A stretch of 64,000 bases of DNA from an uncultured Acinetobacter sp. Lineage in GTDB: Bacteria > Pseudomonadota > Gammaproteobacteria > Pseudomonadales > Moraxellaceae. The stretch spans positions 1-64,000 of the forward strand of contig NZ_CANLSL010000017.1 of the NCBI RefSeq assembly GCF_947493735.1, in the 5' to 3' direction. Shown piece by piece: positions 8,248 through 18,454 of this stretch (positions within the stretch are counted from its first letter, which is position 1; each line of letters starts with the position of its first letter). Both the position numbers and the translations under genes were made by a program. The notes beneath the pieces were generated by a model. That model was not told the DNA's origin and did not search any database. It was given only the letters and a program-made list of their open reading frames with translations.

Positions 8248-11200
8248 CTAGATCTGTTGCTCAGAGAAATGGTCTGCATCTTTTGGCTTGATTTTTTGAT
8301 TAAACCAAACATACAGCGTAGGTAGAATAATCAGCGTCAATAATGTCGAAGAGATAATCCCTCCGATCACCACAGTTGCAATCGGACGCTGAACCTCAGA
8401 GCCAATACCCACATTTAACGCCATTGGGATAAAGCCTAAAGAAGCAACCAAAGCGGTAATGAGTACAGGTCTTAATCGTTCTAAAGCACCATGTTTGACC
8501 GCATCAATGAGCTTTTCACCTTGCGCTTGAAGCCGTTGAATGGCAGTGACCAGCACCAGCCCATTTAATACAGCAACACCAGACAGCGCAATAAACCCCA
8601 CAGCCGCAGAGATTGAAAATGGAATGTCTCGCAGTGCCAGTGCAATGACACCACCTGTTAGTGCGAAAGGTACGCCTGTGAAGACCAGAACACTGTTTCG
8701 CAGATTGCCTAATGCCATGTAGATCATGGTGAAAATTAATAGCAAAGCAACTGGAACAACGATCATTAGGCGATTTGTTGCAGATTCGATTTGCTCAAAT
8801 GTACCGCCCCACGTCAACCAATAGCCTTCAGGTAATTGAAAATCTGCATTGAGCTTGGTTTGAGCCTCTTTTATGTAACTGCCAATATCTGTTCCACGCA
8901 CATTGGCGGTAATCACAATGCGTCGTTTGCCATTTTCACGAGAAATCTGATTTGGTCCTTGAACATTTTTGAGTTCAATCAGTTCAGATAAAAGCACACT
9001 TGAACCATCAGGAAGATTCACAGGGACTTGATAAAGCTTTTCTAAGTCAGTGACCGAGTTTTGATCCATGCGAACCACGATATCGAACTTACGATCACCT
9101 TCAAACACTTTCCCTGCGGTTTGACCTGTAATCAGACTGGATACTTGGTCTTGAACATCTTCTGCATCCAGTCCATAGTTGGCAATCATGTCTTTTTTCA
9201 GTTCAACAGAAACCATCGGCAAGCCTGACATCTGTTCAACTTTTAAATCAGCCGTACCATTTACACCTTCTAAAACGTCTGCGACACCATTACCAAGTTC
9301 AAGCAATTGCTCTAGATCATCACCATAAATCTTTACGGCAACATCTGTACGAACACCCGAAATCAGTTCGTTAAAACGCATTTGAATTGGCTGAGTGAAT
9401 TCATAGTTATTGCCATATACACCTTTAGCGACTCGTTCAATATCGGCAACCACAGCCGATTTTTCCTTATCTGGATTCGACCATTCACTACGAGGCTTCA
9501 AGATGACAAAGTTGTCAGCAACATTTGGTGGTACAGGATCGGTGGCAATTTCCGCCGTCCCCACTTTTGCAAAAATGGTTTCAACTTCAGGAATTTTCTT
9601 AATCTCTTTCTCAAGTGCATATTGCATTTCTATGGCTTGAGTCAGTGATGTGCCTGGGATACGCAATGCATGTAGTGCAACATCGCCCTCATCCAATGAC
9701 GGAATAAACTCAGAGCCTAATCGCGTGGAAAGACTTGCACTAAACACAAAGAAAATCGCAACAAAAGCAATCAATAAATAGCGATGTCCCAAAGACCACT
9801 CTAGGATTGGTTGATAGACATTTTTGATTGAATGTACAATTTTTGACTCTTCATCTTTTACCTTACCTGTAGTGACCAAAGCCACCATTGCAGGGACAAA
9901 AGTAATCGACAGAATCATTGCAGCAATCAACGCCATGACTACCGTCGCAGCCATCGGTGTAAACATTTTGCCTTCAACACCTGTCAGCGTCATCACTGGT
10001 AGATAGACCAAGATAATGATCAGTTGACCATATAGAATAGCTTTTCGAGACTCTTTGGTTGCATCAAATACCGTAGCAAAGCGTTCCCGTCGAGTCAGTA
10101 TTCGTCCTAACTCTTTTTGCTTGAGAGCAAGTTTGGCTAGAGAGGCTTCGACAATTACGACAGCACCATCGACAATGATTCCGAAGTCCAATGCACCCAA
10201 ACTCATGAGATTGGCACTAATTTTCTGATTCACCATGCCAGTAATGGTCATCAACATGGATAATGGAATGACCATTGCTGTGATCAACGCAGCACGAAAA
10301 TGTCCGAGAAATAAGAACAATACAACAATAACCAGAATCGCACCTTCAAGAAGATTCTTCTTCACGGTTTGAATCGTTGCATCGACCAGTGTAGTACGGT
10401 TATAAACCGCTTTTGCTTCTACACCTTCAGGTAAAGATTTTTGAACCTCCAATAACTTTTGATCTACTGCATGAGCAACATTGCGAGAGTTCTCACCGAT
10501 CAGCATAAATGCAGTACCGAGTACAATCTCTTGACCGTCTTTGGTTGCTGCACCTGTACGTAGCTCATGACCAATCGAGATTTTGGCAACATCTTTTAAG
10601 CGAAGAATATAACCATTACTGGTTGTGATTGGGATGTTTTGAATTTGCTCAATCGAGTTAATCTGAGAATCGGAGCGAATTAAATATTGTTCACCATTTT
10701 TCTCGATATAACCTGAGCCTTTATTCATGCTATTTTTTGAAATAGCCTCTAAAACATCCTTTTGATCTAAACCAATACTACGCAAATAAACATAATCGGG
10801 CTGTACCACGAACTGCTTTAAATATCCGCCAATGGTGTTGATTTCATTGACACCTTCGACATTGCGAAGTTGCGGTTTAATTATCCAGTCTTGCAGTGTT
10901 CTTAACTCGGTTGGCGATAACGGATTCGGGTTGTTTTCTGCATTCTCAACCGTGTACATAAAGATTTCCCCGAGTCCTGTCGATACAGGTCCCATAGAAG
11001 TCGATATGCCATTGGGCAGTGTTGGTGTCACACCTTGTAACTTTTCATTGACAATTTGGCGGGCAAAATAAATGTCAGTTCCTTCCTTAAAGATTGCTGT
11101 GACCTGAGATAAACCATATCTCGATACAGAGCGTGTGTATTCGAGATTTGGAACACCTGCTAATGCCGTTTCAATGGGGTAAGTGACTTGTGACTCCATC

Positions 11201-11379
11201 TCCACAGGAGATAAGCCTTGTGCTTCGCTATTGATTTGAACCTGTACATTGGTAATGTCAGGGACTGCATCAATCGGCAGTTTAAAATAGTTATAAACAC
11301 CCAATGCACCGACAAAGAGGAACACAATGAGTACAAGCCAACGATTCTTGATCGAAAGTTTTACAATTTGGTCAAACAT
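8248..11379 (-). CDS. czcA: CzcA-type heavy-metal RND efflux pump
   Basis: 1043 aa, the usual length for heavy-metal RND pumps. The N-terminal cytoplasmic start IVKLSIKNRWLVL leads into TM1. The TM4 proton and metal relay motif DFGIIVDGAVVIVE is present near residue 400, with both Asp residues and the Glu, as in CzcA; the usual VEN is VEA here. Two large periplasmic loops and 12 membrane segments are evident. It exports divalent cations (Zn, Cd, Co class) from periplasm or cytoplasm to the outside, driven by protons, as a trimer with CzcB and CzcC. A Shine-Dalgarno (aggag) precedes the start. It lies 12 bp after czcB. The exact metal cannot be read from the sequence. Confidence 0.93.
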   Translation of the reverse strand: MFDQIVKLSIKNRWLVLIVFLFVGALGVYNYFKLPIDAVPDITNVQVQINSEAQGLSPVEMESQVTYPIETALAGVPNLEYTRSVSRYGLSQVTAIFKEGTDIYFARQIVNEKLQGVTPTLPNGISTSMGPVSTGLGEIFMYTVENAENNPNPLSPTELRTLQDWIIKPQLRNVEGVNEINTIGGYLKQFVVQPDYVYLRSIGLDQKDVLEAISKNSMNKGSGYIEKNGEQYLIRSDSQINSIEQIQNIPITTSNGYILRLKDVAKISIGHELRTGAATKDGQEIVLGTAFMLIGENSRNVAHAVDQKLLEVQKSLPEGVEAKAVYNRTTLVDATIQTVKKNLLEGAILVIVVLFLFLGHFRAALITAMVIPLSMLMTITGMVNQKISANLMSLGALDFGIIVDGAVVIVEASLAKLALKQKELGRILTRRERFATVFDATKESRKAILYGQLIIILVYLPVMTLTGVEGKMFTPMAATVVMALIAAMILSITFVPAMVALVTTGKVKDEESKIVHSIKNVYQPILEWSLGHRYLLIAFVAIFFVFSASLSTRLGSEFIPSLDEGDVALHALRIPGTSLTQAIEMQYALEKEIKKIPEVETIFAKVGTAEIATDPVPPNVADNFVILKPRSEWSNPDKEKSAVVADIERVAKGVYGNNYEFTQPIQMRFNELISGVRTDVAVKIYGDDLEQLLELGNGVADVLEGVNGTADLKVEQMSGLPMVSVELKKDMIANYGLDAEDVQDQVSSLITGQTAGKVFEGDRKFDIVVRMDQNSVTDLEKLYQVPVNLPDGSSVLLSELIELKNVQGPNQISRENGKRRIVITANVRGTDIGSYIKEAQTKLNADFQLPEGYWLTWGGTFEQIESATNRLMIVVPVALLLIFTMIYMALGNLRNSVLVFTGVPFALTGGVIALALRDIPFSISAAVGFIALSGVAVLNGLVLVTAIQRLQAQGEKLIDAVKHGALERLRPVLITALVASLGFIPMALNVGIGSEVQRPIATVVIGGIISSTLLTLIILPTLYVWFNQKIKPKDADHFSEQQI

Positions 11380-11391
11380 AGCAACTACTCC

Positions 11392-12870
11392 TTAGTGGTC
11401 ATGAGTAGCGCCAGATTTACCTAGCTCTGCTTTCAATAGATAAGAATTACCTGCTGCATAAATCTGACCAGTTTTTAACCCAGATTTCACCTCAACAAAG
11501 CCATTATATTTATCACCCAACTCTAAAGGACGTGCTTCAAAGTCATTCCCAACACGGATAAATACCACATCCCAATCACGGAAGTTTTGCAAAGCGTCTT
11601 CACGTACCACCATCGGCTTGGTGTTTTGGTTTTCAAAAATCTGTGCAGTGATCAACTGACCTGAACGCCAGTTAAATTTATTCGGGATTTCAATAAAGGC
11701 TTGAGCGGTACGTGTTTTAGGATCAATCACATCACTGATGTATTTAATCCGACCCAATGCCTCTAATGTATTGGCAGGCATTTGAGTCTTTATAGTGACT
11801 TTCGCATTTGAATTAATGGCATCAAGTTTGTCCGCAGGGATGTTAACTACGGCAAACAATTGAGAAGTATTGGCAATTTTAAACAAAGGTGTTGAAGATG
11901 TTACATTAGCACCTACTGCACCAAGTACTTCCAAGACAGTACCAGACATTGCAGCTCTAACTTCAATAACGCTATTACCCGATCCACCATAAGAGCGAAT
12001 GAGACTATTCAATTCATTGGCACGAGTTTGCGCTTCTTCATACTCACGTTTGGCATTGATATAGTCGATTTCAGGAGAAACTCGTTTTTGAAATAGGGCG
12101 CGTTCTTGCTCCATTTTTTGACGTGTAAATCGTAAGGTATCATGAGCAATGGTACGCTCCGCATTTAAACGAATTAAGTCTTGGCTTTGTACGGTGGCTA
12201 ATAAATCACCTTGACTCACTTTATCACCTATCGTGCGATAGGTTTTAGTCAGTGTTCCGCTGGCTTTTGTCGTGATAAAACTTTCAAAATTATCTGGGAA
12301 TTTGAGTTCACCTTTAAGCTCAAGTGAGTTTTCAAAGATCATTGGTTCAACTTTCAAGAGTTCTAAACCACTACTTTGGATACTACTATCCAGCATGGTC
12401 ACACGACCTTCTTTAGTGTCCCACTGCCAACGATACTTTTTACCTTGATAATCAATATTAATTTTCATCAAAAATGAATGTGGTTCATAGACAATTTCAT
12501 TACCAATCAAATAGTCACTTTCGGGAGTAAATGTAATGTTTTGCTCTGCATCCAAGCGTTTGATATAAATATTGGCATTGATTTCATTCGGTTTGAGTGG
12601 TTTATCTTTGTGATAACCATAGACACGTAAATGCGGTTCTACACCTTCTTCAAAAATCTTGACCTCGACCGAGAAATCACCGTCACGGTATAAGCGTCCC
12701 CCATGAGGACCTTTTTCGTCGCCTGCTACAGTCACTTTTGCTTCGCTTGTTTCGCCGTGCCCAGTTGCCGACTGAGATGTATTGCCTGTTTTATACCAAG
12801 CAACAGCACATAGCACGATAAGTAAAGCGATCACACCTGAAGCAATCAATGTGTTTTTAGATTTATTCAT
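11392..12870 (-). CDS. czcB: CzcB-type periplasmic adaptor of the metal RND pump
   Basis: 492 aa. A membrane anchor at about 10-27 is followed by an N-terminal CzcB-type domain with GPHGGRLYRDG (about 54-64) and EPHSFLMK, thought to bind metal. Then come the lipoyl/barrel-sandwich hybrid (about 205-230 and 300-335), an alpha-hairpin between them, and a beta-barrel domain. The C-terminus is GATHDH, a small histidine tail. It links the inner-membrane pump CzcA with the outer-membrane channel CzcC. It is 10 bp from czcC and 12 bp from czcA in one operon. Confidence 0.92.
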   Translation of the reverse strand: MNKSKNTLIASGVIALLIVLCAVAWYKTGNTSQSATGHGETSEAKVTVAGDEKGPHGGRLYRDGDFSVEVKIFEEGVEPHLRVYGYHKDKPLKPNEINANIYIKRLDAEQNITFTPESDYLIGNEIVYEPHSFLMKINIDYQGKKYRWQWDTKEGRVTMLDSSIQSSGLELLKVEPMIFENSLELKGELKFPDNFESFITTKASGTLTKTYRTIGDKVSQGDLLATVQSQDLIRLNAERTIAHDTLRFTRQKMEQERALFQKRVSPEIDYINAKREYEEAQTRANELNSLIRSYGGSGNSVIEVRAAMSGTVLEVLGAVGANVTSSTPLFKIANTSQLFAVVNIPADKLDAINSNAKVTIKTQMPANTLEALGRIKYISDVIDPKTRTAQAFIEIPNKFNWRSGQLITAQIFENQNTKPMVVREDALQNFRDWDVVFIRVGNDFEARPLELGDKYNGFVEVKSGLKTGQIYAAGNSYLLKAELGKSGATHDH

Positions 12871-12880
12871 AGCCTTATCC

Positions 12881-14080
12881 TTAATCTTGGTCTAAGTGAG
12901 AGACATAGTTTTTTTCAAGCGCTGCAATCTGATTTTGCAATGCCAACCACAAATCAAAGCGACCAAGATGTTTTTCCAACCAAATTTGCTTAGTGCTATT
13001 AAATTCCAACAAAGAAATTTTTCCTGCCTGATAGCCTAGTTCGGCAATTCGCAAATGCTCATCTACAGCAGGTAATACCGTGCTGTCATATTGTTTGATT
13101 GCATCAATGAGATTTGAAATTTCAATCGACTTATTTTCTAGCTCAATTTGAGCGTTGCGATTTGCCCATGCAGATTGAGTTTCAGCATTGGCTTCAGTCG
13201 CTTGAGCTATAGCAATATTTCCTTTATTTCGATTGAATACAGGAAGTGGAATTGAGGTTGAAACTAAAAATACCTTGTCATTGGTTTCTTGATAATTTCG
13301 GACACCTACGCCAACAGTAATGTCGGGTACAGCTTCTTTTTTTGCCAATTCAAGCTGAGTTTTTGCTAACTGAGTTTTGAGAACATTTTCTTGTTCCAAT
13401 AAACTCACACGATTAGCAAACTTAAAATCTAAAGGCACGTCAATTGCTTGGTTGGGCAAATTAGGAAGATATTTAGCACAAAGATTTTTTTGATATTGAA
13501 TCTTCTTTAGCTCATTTTGATGACGTAAAGCTGATTCTGCGGATAAGGCTGAACTTAATTGTAGATCAGAGGGAATGACGCGTCCGTACTTTAACTTTTC
13601 AGTGAGTATATTGACTTGCCGTTTATACAATTTGCTTTCAGTTGAAAAGATTTCCGCACGTTGTGTTGCAACATACCAATTTGACAGGCAAGCTCTTAAT
13701 TCAGCTTTAAGTTCTGCCTGACGTTTTACAATCTCGAACTGGTTATTGTTGCCCTGAATTCCAGCCAATTGTTTGCGCAACTTTAGCTTATTATTCAGGG
13801 GAATATCTTGAGAAAGCCCAATCATGGTCGAAGGACCATCGAGCTCTTGAAGGTCTGAATTACCTAAATTATCTAGCTCAAGATTGAAAGTAGGATTATT
13901 TAATCGCCCAGCGTATTGCTGATTAACAGCATACGCTGACTGTGATTGTTGCAAACTTTTGAGAATTGCATCGTTTGCGAATACCTGTTGTTGTAGTTGG
14001 GCATAATTTTGCTCTGCAAAAACTAATGTTGCCATGACTACCAAACCACAGGTAAGAAATATCTGATAAATTTTAGACAT
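12881..14080 (-). CDS. czcC: CzcC-type outer-membrane factor (TolC family)
   Basis: 399 aa. A signal peptide (about 1-22, ending VFAEQN) is followed by two repeated outer-membrane-efflux domains with long amphipathic helices, including the NPTFNLELDNLG segment and LPLNNKLKLRKQL-like helical starts. It forms the outer-membrane channel of the metal efflux complex with CzcB and CzcA. It is the first of the three pump genes, about 48 bp downstream of the His-rich gene. Confidence 0.88.
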   Translation of the reverse strand: MSKIYQIFLTCGLVVMATLVFAEQNYAQLQQQVFANDAILKSLQQSQSAYAVNQQYAGRLNNPTFNLELDNLGNSDLQELDGPSTMIGLSQDIPLNNKLKLRKQLAGIQGNNNQFEIVKRQAELKAELRACLSNWYVATQRAEIFSTESKLYKRQVNILTEKLKYGRVIPSDLQLSSALSAESALRHQNELKKIQYQKNLCAKYLPNLPNQAIDVPLDFKFANRVSLLEQENVLKTQLAKTQLELAKKEAVPDITVGVGVRNYQETNDKVFLVSTSIPLPVFNRNKGNIAIAQATEANAETQSAWANRNAQIELENKSIEISNLIDAIKQYDSTVLPAVDEHLRIAELGYQAGKISLLEFNSTKQIWLEKHLGRFDLWLALQNQIAALEKNYVSHLDQD

Positions 14081-14128
14081 GACTATACCTATACAAAAAA
14101 ATGAAAGATTATTTTTTGTATAGAAAAA

Positions 14129-14578
14129 TCAATTTCTTAGGACGATAAGATTTTTGGAGTAGGTATAAGAATTGCGTAAGAGAAATATTCGTTTCCTAAA
14201 GTCAAATACTCGAATCTGTTGTTCAGATAACTTTAGGAATAGAAAAATAAATGCCGTAATAAAACTAAGAAGAAACACGGGGTCTAAAGCTAAGTCATCA
14301 TCGGCGTGAACTGGTTTTACTGAATGGTGATATGGAGGTTCATCATAGCTTGTCCAATGATGAACTTTATTATCATCTACAGCGACTTTATCATCGTGTT
14401 CATGATGTTCTAACGACCATAGACTCAAATTTTCAGATTGTGCTGAAATGCTTAATTGATGTTGATGGTCTATATTTTTAGCAATAACTGGTGCCCATGA
14501 GTAAATACCCGTAGTTGTTAATGCAAACAAAAACAGGAAGAATACAATAATAAGTCGTAGAAACTTAGAATGAGCCAT
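14129..14578 (-). CDS. Small His-rich membrane protein heading the czc operon (CzcI-like position)
   Basis: 149 aa. N-terminal membrane segment (about 7-28), then a periplasmic loop of about 70 residues with many His and Asp residues (LEHHEHDDKVAVDDNKVHHW and a later PPYHHSVKPVHADDD), then a second hydrophobic segment (about 100-116) and a basic tail. The gene order resembles czcI-czcC-czcB-czcA of classical Czc systems, where CzcI is a small regulatory or periplasmic metal-binding protein. I could not verify homology with CzcI. The next 95 bp upstream would hold the operon promoter; no metal-responsive regulator gene (MerR, ArsR or two-component) is present in the island part seen here. Confidence 0.6.
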   Translation of the reverse strand: MAHSKFLRLIIVFFLFLFALTTTGIYSWAPVIAKNIDHQHQLSISAQSENLSLWSLEHHEHDDKVAVDDNKVHHWTSYDEPPYHHSVKPVHADDDLALDPVFLLSFITAFIFLFLKLSEQQIRVFDFRKRIFLLRNSYTYSKNLIVLRN

Positions 14579-14673
14579 AATTTGATCTAATCTAATTGCA
14601 GATTGAGAATACTGAATAACCCATCAAAAGTAAACCTAAATGCTAGTTTGTATTTAACAAAGATTCTCTAGCT

Positions 14674-15963
14674 TTAAATTTTTAGCAATCCATCCAAACT
14701 GAAATAATTCTGTGTCAACCGATCTCGGCTCATACTCCAAGCACGATTTGGTAGATAACAACCACTCAATGCGATTTTAGATTTGCCGTATTTGGCTTGG
14801 ATCGCTTCATAGGCTTGCATGAGATTTTCGTTTTTCTCATGTTGATTATGGTCACTGAGCAGATCAAAAGTCATATTGGATTTCGGCGATAATGCGGAGA
14901 GATGCACACCACACTTTTTATAGGTCACACCTTCTTTATAAATTTGCTCAAGTAGCTTCATCGCAGTATTGACTAATACCGTGACAACATCGGTTGGCTC
15001 TGAAAACTGATATGACGCTGATTTTCCGTAGTAAGGCTGATTAGCATCAAATGGATTTGATTGTACAAAAGCAATGATACAGCCACATACAGCGCCTTGC
15101 TCTCTCAAGCGTCCGATCGCATCTTGCACATATCGGCACATGGCTTCTTTGAGATGATCAAGTTCAGTGATTCTATTGCCAAAGGATCGACTGGCGACGA
15201 TTTCTTTTTTTGGTGGTGGTGCATATTCTAATTCGATGCAGGAGATACCGTTTAACTCCATCACAGTGCGCTTCAGTACCACTGAAAAGTTATTTTGAAT
15301 ATGTTGAGGACTGGCTAGCGCCAAATCCAAAACCGAATGAATCCCCATCGCATTCAGCTTTTTATTTTGTTGCCGACCAACGCCCCAAACTTCACCAACC
15401 TCAATCTCTGCTAACATTTGTTCTTTAATTAGTGAGTCAAGTTCTAATAAATTACACACCCCATGAAAACAACTATTCTTTTTGGCGATGTGATTTGCAA
15501 GTTTGGCTTCAGTTTTAGATGCACCAATGCCGACACTGACAGGTAAACCAATCCACCGAAGAATTTTAGCTTTCATGTCAAAAGCATAATCACTCACATT
15601 AAGTAGTTTGGTGTACTGGGTTAAGTCTAGGAAACATTCATCAATTGAATAAATTTCTTGATCATTAGGCGCAACATAGCTTGCGAGTATCGAATGAAAG
15701 CGTTTTGACATTTCTGCATACAGTGCATAGTTGCTGGACAGGACTTTGACATCATGTTGTTGTACCACGTCTTTAATCTGAAATAGTGGCACGCCCATTT
15801 TGATACCGATTGCTTTGGCTTCATTACTTCGAGCAACCGCACAACCATCGTTATTACTCAACACGATTACAGGGCGGTCGTTGAGCTTTGGATCGAATAC
15901 ACGTTCGCAACTGACATAGCAATTGTTAATGTCGATCAGTGCAAAAATACGATCACGCTTCAT
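14674..15963 (-). CDS. umuC: UmuC, catalytic subunit of DNA polymerase V
   Basis: 429 aa, normal for UmuC. The palm motifs of Y-family polymerases are visible: [10 protein letters not shown] (D11) at the N-terminus, and the YSIDECFLD motif (near residue 100) with the catalytic Asp-Glu pair. A helix-hairpin-helix region ([17 protein letters not shown]) and the little-finger domain follow. It performs error-prone translesion synthesis with processed UmuD. The start overlaps the umuD stop in TAATG, a sign of translational coupling. Carriage on a mobile island resembles rumAB or mucAB and may raise mutation rates under damage. Confidence 0.93.
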   Translation of the reverse strand: MKRDRIFALIDINNCYVSCERVFDPKLNDRPVIVLSNNDGCAVARSNEAKAIGIKMGVPLFQIKDVVQQHDVKVLSSNYALYAEMSKRFHSILASYVAPNDQEIYSIDECFLDLTQYTKLLNVSDYAFDMKAKILRWIGLPVSVGIGASKTEAKLANHIAKKNSCFHGVCNLLELDSLIKEQMLAEIEVGEVWGVGRQQNKKLNAMGIHSVLDLALASPQHIQNNFSVVLKRTVMELNGISCIELEYAPPPKKEIVASRSFGNRITELDHLKEAMCRYVQDAIGRLREQGAVCGCIIAFVQSNPFDANQPYYGKSASYQFSEPTDVVTVLVNTAMKLLEQIYKEGVTYKKCGVHLSALSPKSNMTFDLLSDHNQHEKNENLMQAYEAIQAKYGKSKIALSGCYLPNRAWSMSRDRLTQNYFSLDGLLKI

Positions 15964-16631
15964 TATCTAAACTTCTTAATTACAGAAGTCACCACACCCC
16001 ACAGCGTTGCCGTCTGACCTTCTTTAAAATGAATGTCAGGATAATCGGGATTATCCGCAGCGAGCCAAATTTCACTGCCTTTCATGACCAAGCGTTTTAG
16101 CGTGAAATCGTTGTCAATCAATACAAGTACAATATCATCGTGCTTGGGAGTCAGGCTTCGATCAACAATGACTTTATCGTTAAGATCAATGCCAGCATTC
16201 AGCAATGATAAGGATTCCACTTCGATAATAAAGGTCGCTACTGGATTTTTAATCAGGTACTCATTTAAGTCGATGGTTTTATCAATATAGTCTTGCGCAG
16301 GTGATGGAAAACCCGCAGCGACCTTTTGCATTGCTACTGGTATTTCAAGCCGTGTTTTCGCTTCCAGAGCAATGATCGAACTCACTTCATTGTTGATCTT
16401 AATTTTGGGTAAAGATAAATACCGCTTCACGTCTTCCGCTCGTGAGAGAGGAATGCGTATGACTTTTGACGGCTCATCATATTTTGTCTTACGACCTGCA
16501 CCATCACGTTTGCCACCGTGCGTATTGGCTGATTGAGAGTCATCCGATTTGCTGTGTTTAGATTGTGCACTGTTAGGTTGAGCCCTGTTAGCTTGAGCAA
16601 GGTCATGTGGTTTAGGCTGAGTCATAAGCAC
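15963..16631 (-). CDS. umuD: UmuD-like S24 peptidase (polymerase V accessory/repressor-like)
   Basis: 222 aa, longer than E. coli UmuD (139) because of an N-terminal extension. Residues 1-37 are Q/S/N-rich. [20 protein letters not shown] (39-58) is a basic segment that could contact DNA, as in Acinetobacter UmuD proteins reported to repress SOS genes. A cleavage site AG (106-107, in VAAGFPSP) and the Lys of the Ser-Lys dyad (K179, in FTLKRL) are present. The serine segment reads [11 protein letters not shown]: the aligned serine (S142) is kept but the usual GD before it is SL. Two inverted repeats lie at its promoter (16642-16706). It could self-cleave and also act as a regulator; both are inferences. 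Confidence 0.85.
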   Translation of the reverse strand: MLMTQPKPHDLAQANRAQPNSAQSKHSKSDDSQSANTHGGKRDGAGRKTKYDEPSKVIRIPLSRAEDVKRYLSLPKIKINNEVSSIIALEAKTRLEIPVAMQKVAAGFPSPAQDYIDKTIDLNEYLIKNPVATFIIEVESLSLLNAGIDLNDKVIVDRSLTPKHDDIVLVLIDNDFTLKRLVMKGSEIWLAADNPDYPDIHFKEGQTATLWGVVTSVIKKFR

Positions 16632-16641
16632 ACCATGATAC

Positions 16642-16679
16642 TTTTGATTACGATTCTTGAATACGTTACATAATCAAAA
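16642..16679. promoter_or_regulatory. Inverted repeat at the umuD transcription start region
   Basis: TTTTGATTA (16642-16650) and TAATCAAAA (16671-16679) form a perfect 9-bp inverted repeat with a 20-nt spacer. It lies between the predicted -10 box and the umuD start, a typical operator position for a dimeric repressor. The regulator could be UmuD itself or a chromosomal homologue. Confidence 0.45.
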
Positions 16680-16706
16680 TTATAAACAGATTTGATAAAC
16701 AATCAA
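16679..16706 (-). promoter_or_regulatory. umuDC promoter with overlapping palindrome
   Basis: On the minus strand, TTGATT (complement of 16701-16706) and a consensus TATAAT (complement of 16679-16684) are 16 bp apart. A 15-bp palindrome TTGAT-N5-ATCAA (16692-16706) covers the -35 box. The arrangement looks like a repressed, damage-inducible promoter. hsdM is divergent, with its own promoter somewhere in the same 248-bp gap. Confidence 0.55.
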
Positions 16707-16879
16707 TATTCGCATGATAGCGAAATGAGATATGTAAATAATCTAGGCAAGCTCATCACCACGACACAATCTGTCTTGATCCTATGTCAAAGTTGCGAAT
16801 AGCAGATGAAATGCGATGCTTTTATGTTTAGAATCAAGATATTCATACAAGCTGATTGAAATGCGGATAATCCCTAAAC

Positions 16880-18454
16880 ATGACACAAGTTCAACTACAA
16901 CAGTTACAAAAACAACTTTGGAATATCGCCAACGACTTACGTGGCAAGATGGGCGCAGACGAGTTCCGTGATTACATCCTCGGCTTTATCTTCTTTAAGT
17001 ATCTTTCTGAAAAAGCAGTGAATTTCGCTGATGCCTTGCTAGCCGATGAGGGTGAAAATCTTCACTACGCAACGCTTGATGCAAACAATGCTACCCATCA
17101 AGACTACATCGAAGCCATCCTAGAGAACGCCATCGCCGAAGTTGGCTATGCGCTCAAGCCTGATCAGCTCTTTCACAGCATTGCGCTACGTGCTCGTCAA
17201 GGTCAGTTTATCCTTGATGATTTGACCAATACCTTAAAAGCCATCGAACTCAGCACACTTGGTGCTGAGTCCGAAGATGATTTTGCGCACTTGTTTGAAG
17301 ATTTAGACCTGAACTCGACCAAGCTCGGCAACAATGCAAATGACCGCAATGAGTTGGTCAGTAAAGTCATTAGCCACCTAGACAATATCGACTTTGATCT
17401 GAGCAATACCGAAGCTGACGTACTCGGTGATGCTTATGAATACCTGATTGGTGAGTTTGCTTCAGGTGCAGGTAAAAAAGCAGGGGAATTTTATACACCA
17501 CAAACGGTATCGACTTTACTGGCGAAGATTGTCACGCAAGGCAAAACTCGTTTGCGTTCTGTTTATGACCCGACCTGTGGTTCAGGTTCGTTATTGCTAC
17601 GGGTAAAACGTGAAGTAAGCGACGTCGATATGATCTACGGTCAGGAAATGAATCGTACTACTTACAACTTGGCACGCATGAACATGATTTTGCATGATGT
17701 GCATTTTGCCAAGTTCGACATCAAGCAGGAAAATACTTTAACCCGTCCGCAGCATTTAGATAAAAAGTTTGATGCGGTGGTGGCGAATCCGCCATTTTCT
17801 GCAAAATGGTCTGCCGATCCGTTATTTTTGCAGGATGAGCGTTTTTCTCGTTATGGCAAACTTGCGCCGAGCTCTAAAGCGGATATGGCATTTGTTCAGC
17901 ACATGCTGTATCAACTGGATGACAACGGCACGATGGCGGTGGTGTTACCGCATGGCGTATTGTTCCGTGGTTCGAGTGAAGGTGTAATTCGTCAGTACCT
18001 GATTGAACAGCTCAATGTGATTGATACCATCATCGGTTTACCTGCCAATATTTTCTATGGCACGTCTATTCCGACCTGTATTTTGGTGCTGAAAAAAGAC
18101 CGTGAGCATAAAGACAATATTTTGTTTATTGATGCCAGCAATGAGTTTGATAAGCAAAAGACTCAAAATAAGTTATTGCCTGAGCATTTAGACAATATTA
18201 TTGGTGCTTTTGAAAACCGTCAGAATATTGAGAAATATGCCAAAGTTGCGACTTTGCAGGAAGTGAAAGACAACGACTTTAATTTAAACATTCCTCGTTA
18301 TGTCGATACGTTCGAGGCGGAAGCGGACATTGATTTGGATGTGATTGCAAAGCAATTACAGGCGTTGGAGGTGGAAAGTCTAAATACCGATAAAGTGATC
18401 AGTGACTTTTGTGCTGAGCTTGGCATTGCTTCGCCCTTTTCTGAGGTCAAGTAA
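16880..18454 (+). CDS. hsdM: Type I restriction-modification methyltransferase HsdM
   Basis: 524 aa. The N-terminal helical HsdM domain (1-160) is followed by the N6-adenine methyltransferase core: SAM-binding motif DPTCGSGSLLLRV (about 230) and catalytic NPPF (about 301, in VVANPPFSAKW). It methylates adenine in the sequence chosen by HsdS and is also required for restriction. There is no clear Shine-Dalgarno. The stop overlaps the next start in TAATG, so translation of rhuM is probably coupled. Confidence 0.94.
   Translation: MTQVQLQQLQKQLWNIANDLRGKMGADEFRDYILGFIFFKYLSEKAVNFADALLADEGENLHYATLDANNATHQDYIEAILENAIAEVGYALKPDQLFHSIALRARQGQFILDDLTNTLKAIELSTLGAESEDDFAHLFEDLDLNSTKLGNNANDRNELVSKVISHLDNIDFDLSNTEADVLGDAYEYLIGEFASGAGKKAGEFYTPQTVSTLLAKIVTQGKTRLRSVYDPTCGSGSLLLRVKREVSDVDMIYGQEMNRTTYNLARMNMILHDVHFAKFDIKQENTLTRPQHLDKKFDAVVANPPFSAKWSADPLFLQDERFSRYGKLAPSSKADMAFVQHMLYQLDDNGTMAVVLPHGVLFRGSSEGVIRQYLIEQLNVIDTIIGLPANIFYGTSIPTCILVLKKDREHKDNILFIDASNEFDKQKTQNKLLPEHLDNIIGAFENRQNIEKYAKVATLQEVKDNDFNLNIPRYVDTFEAEADIDLDVIAKQLQALEVESLNTDKVISDFCAELGIASPFSEVK

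Noticed and set aside
8540..11424. Several plus-strand frames in the czcA region
   Set aside because: All are antisense to czcA, which has full-length RND homology.
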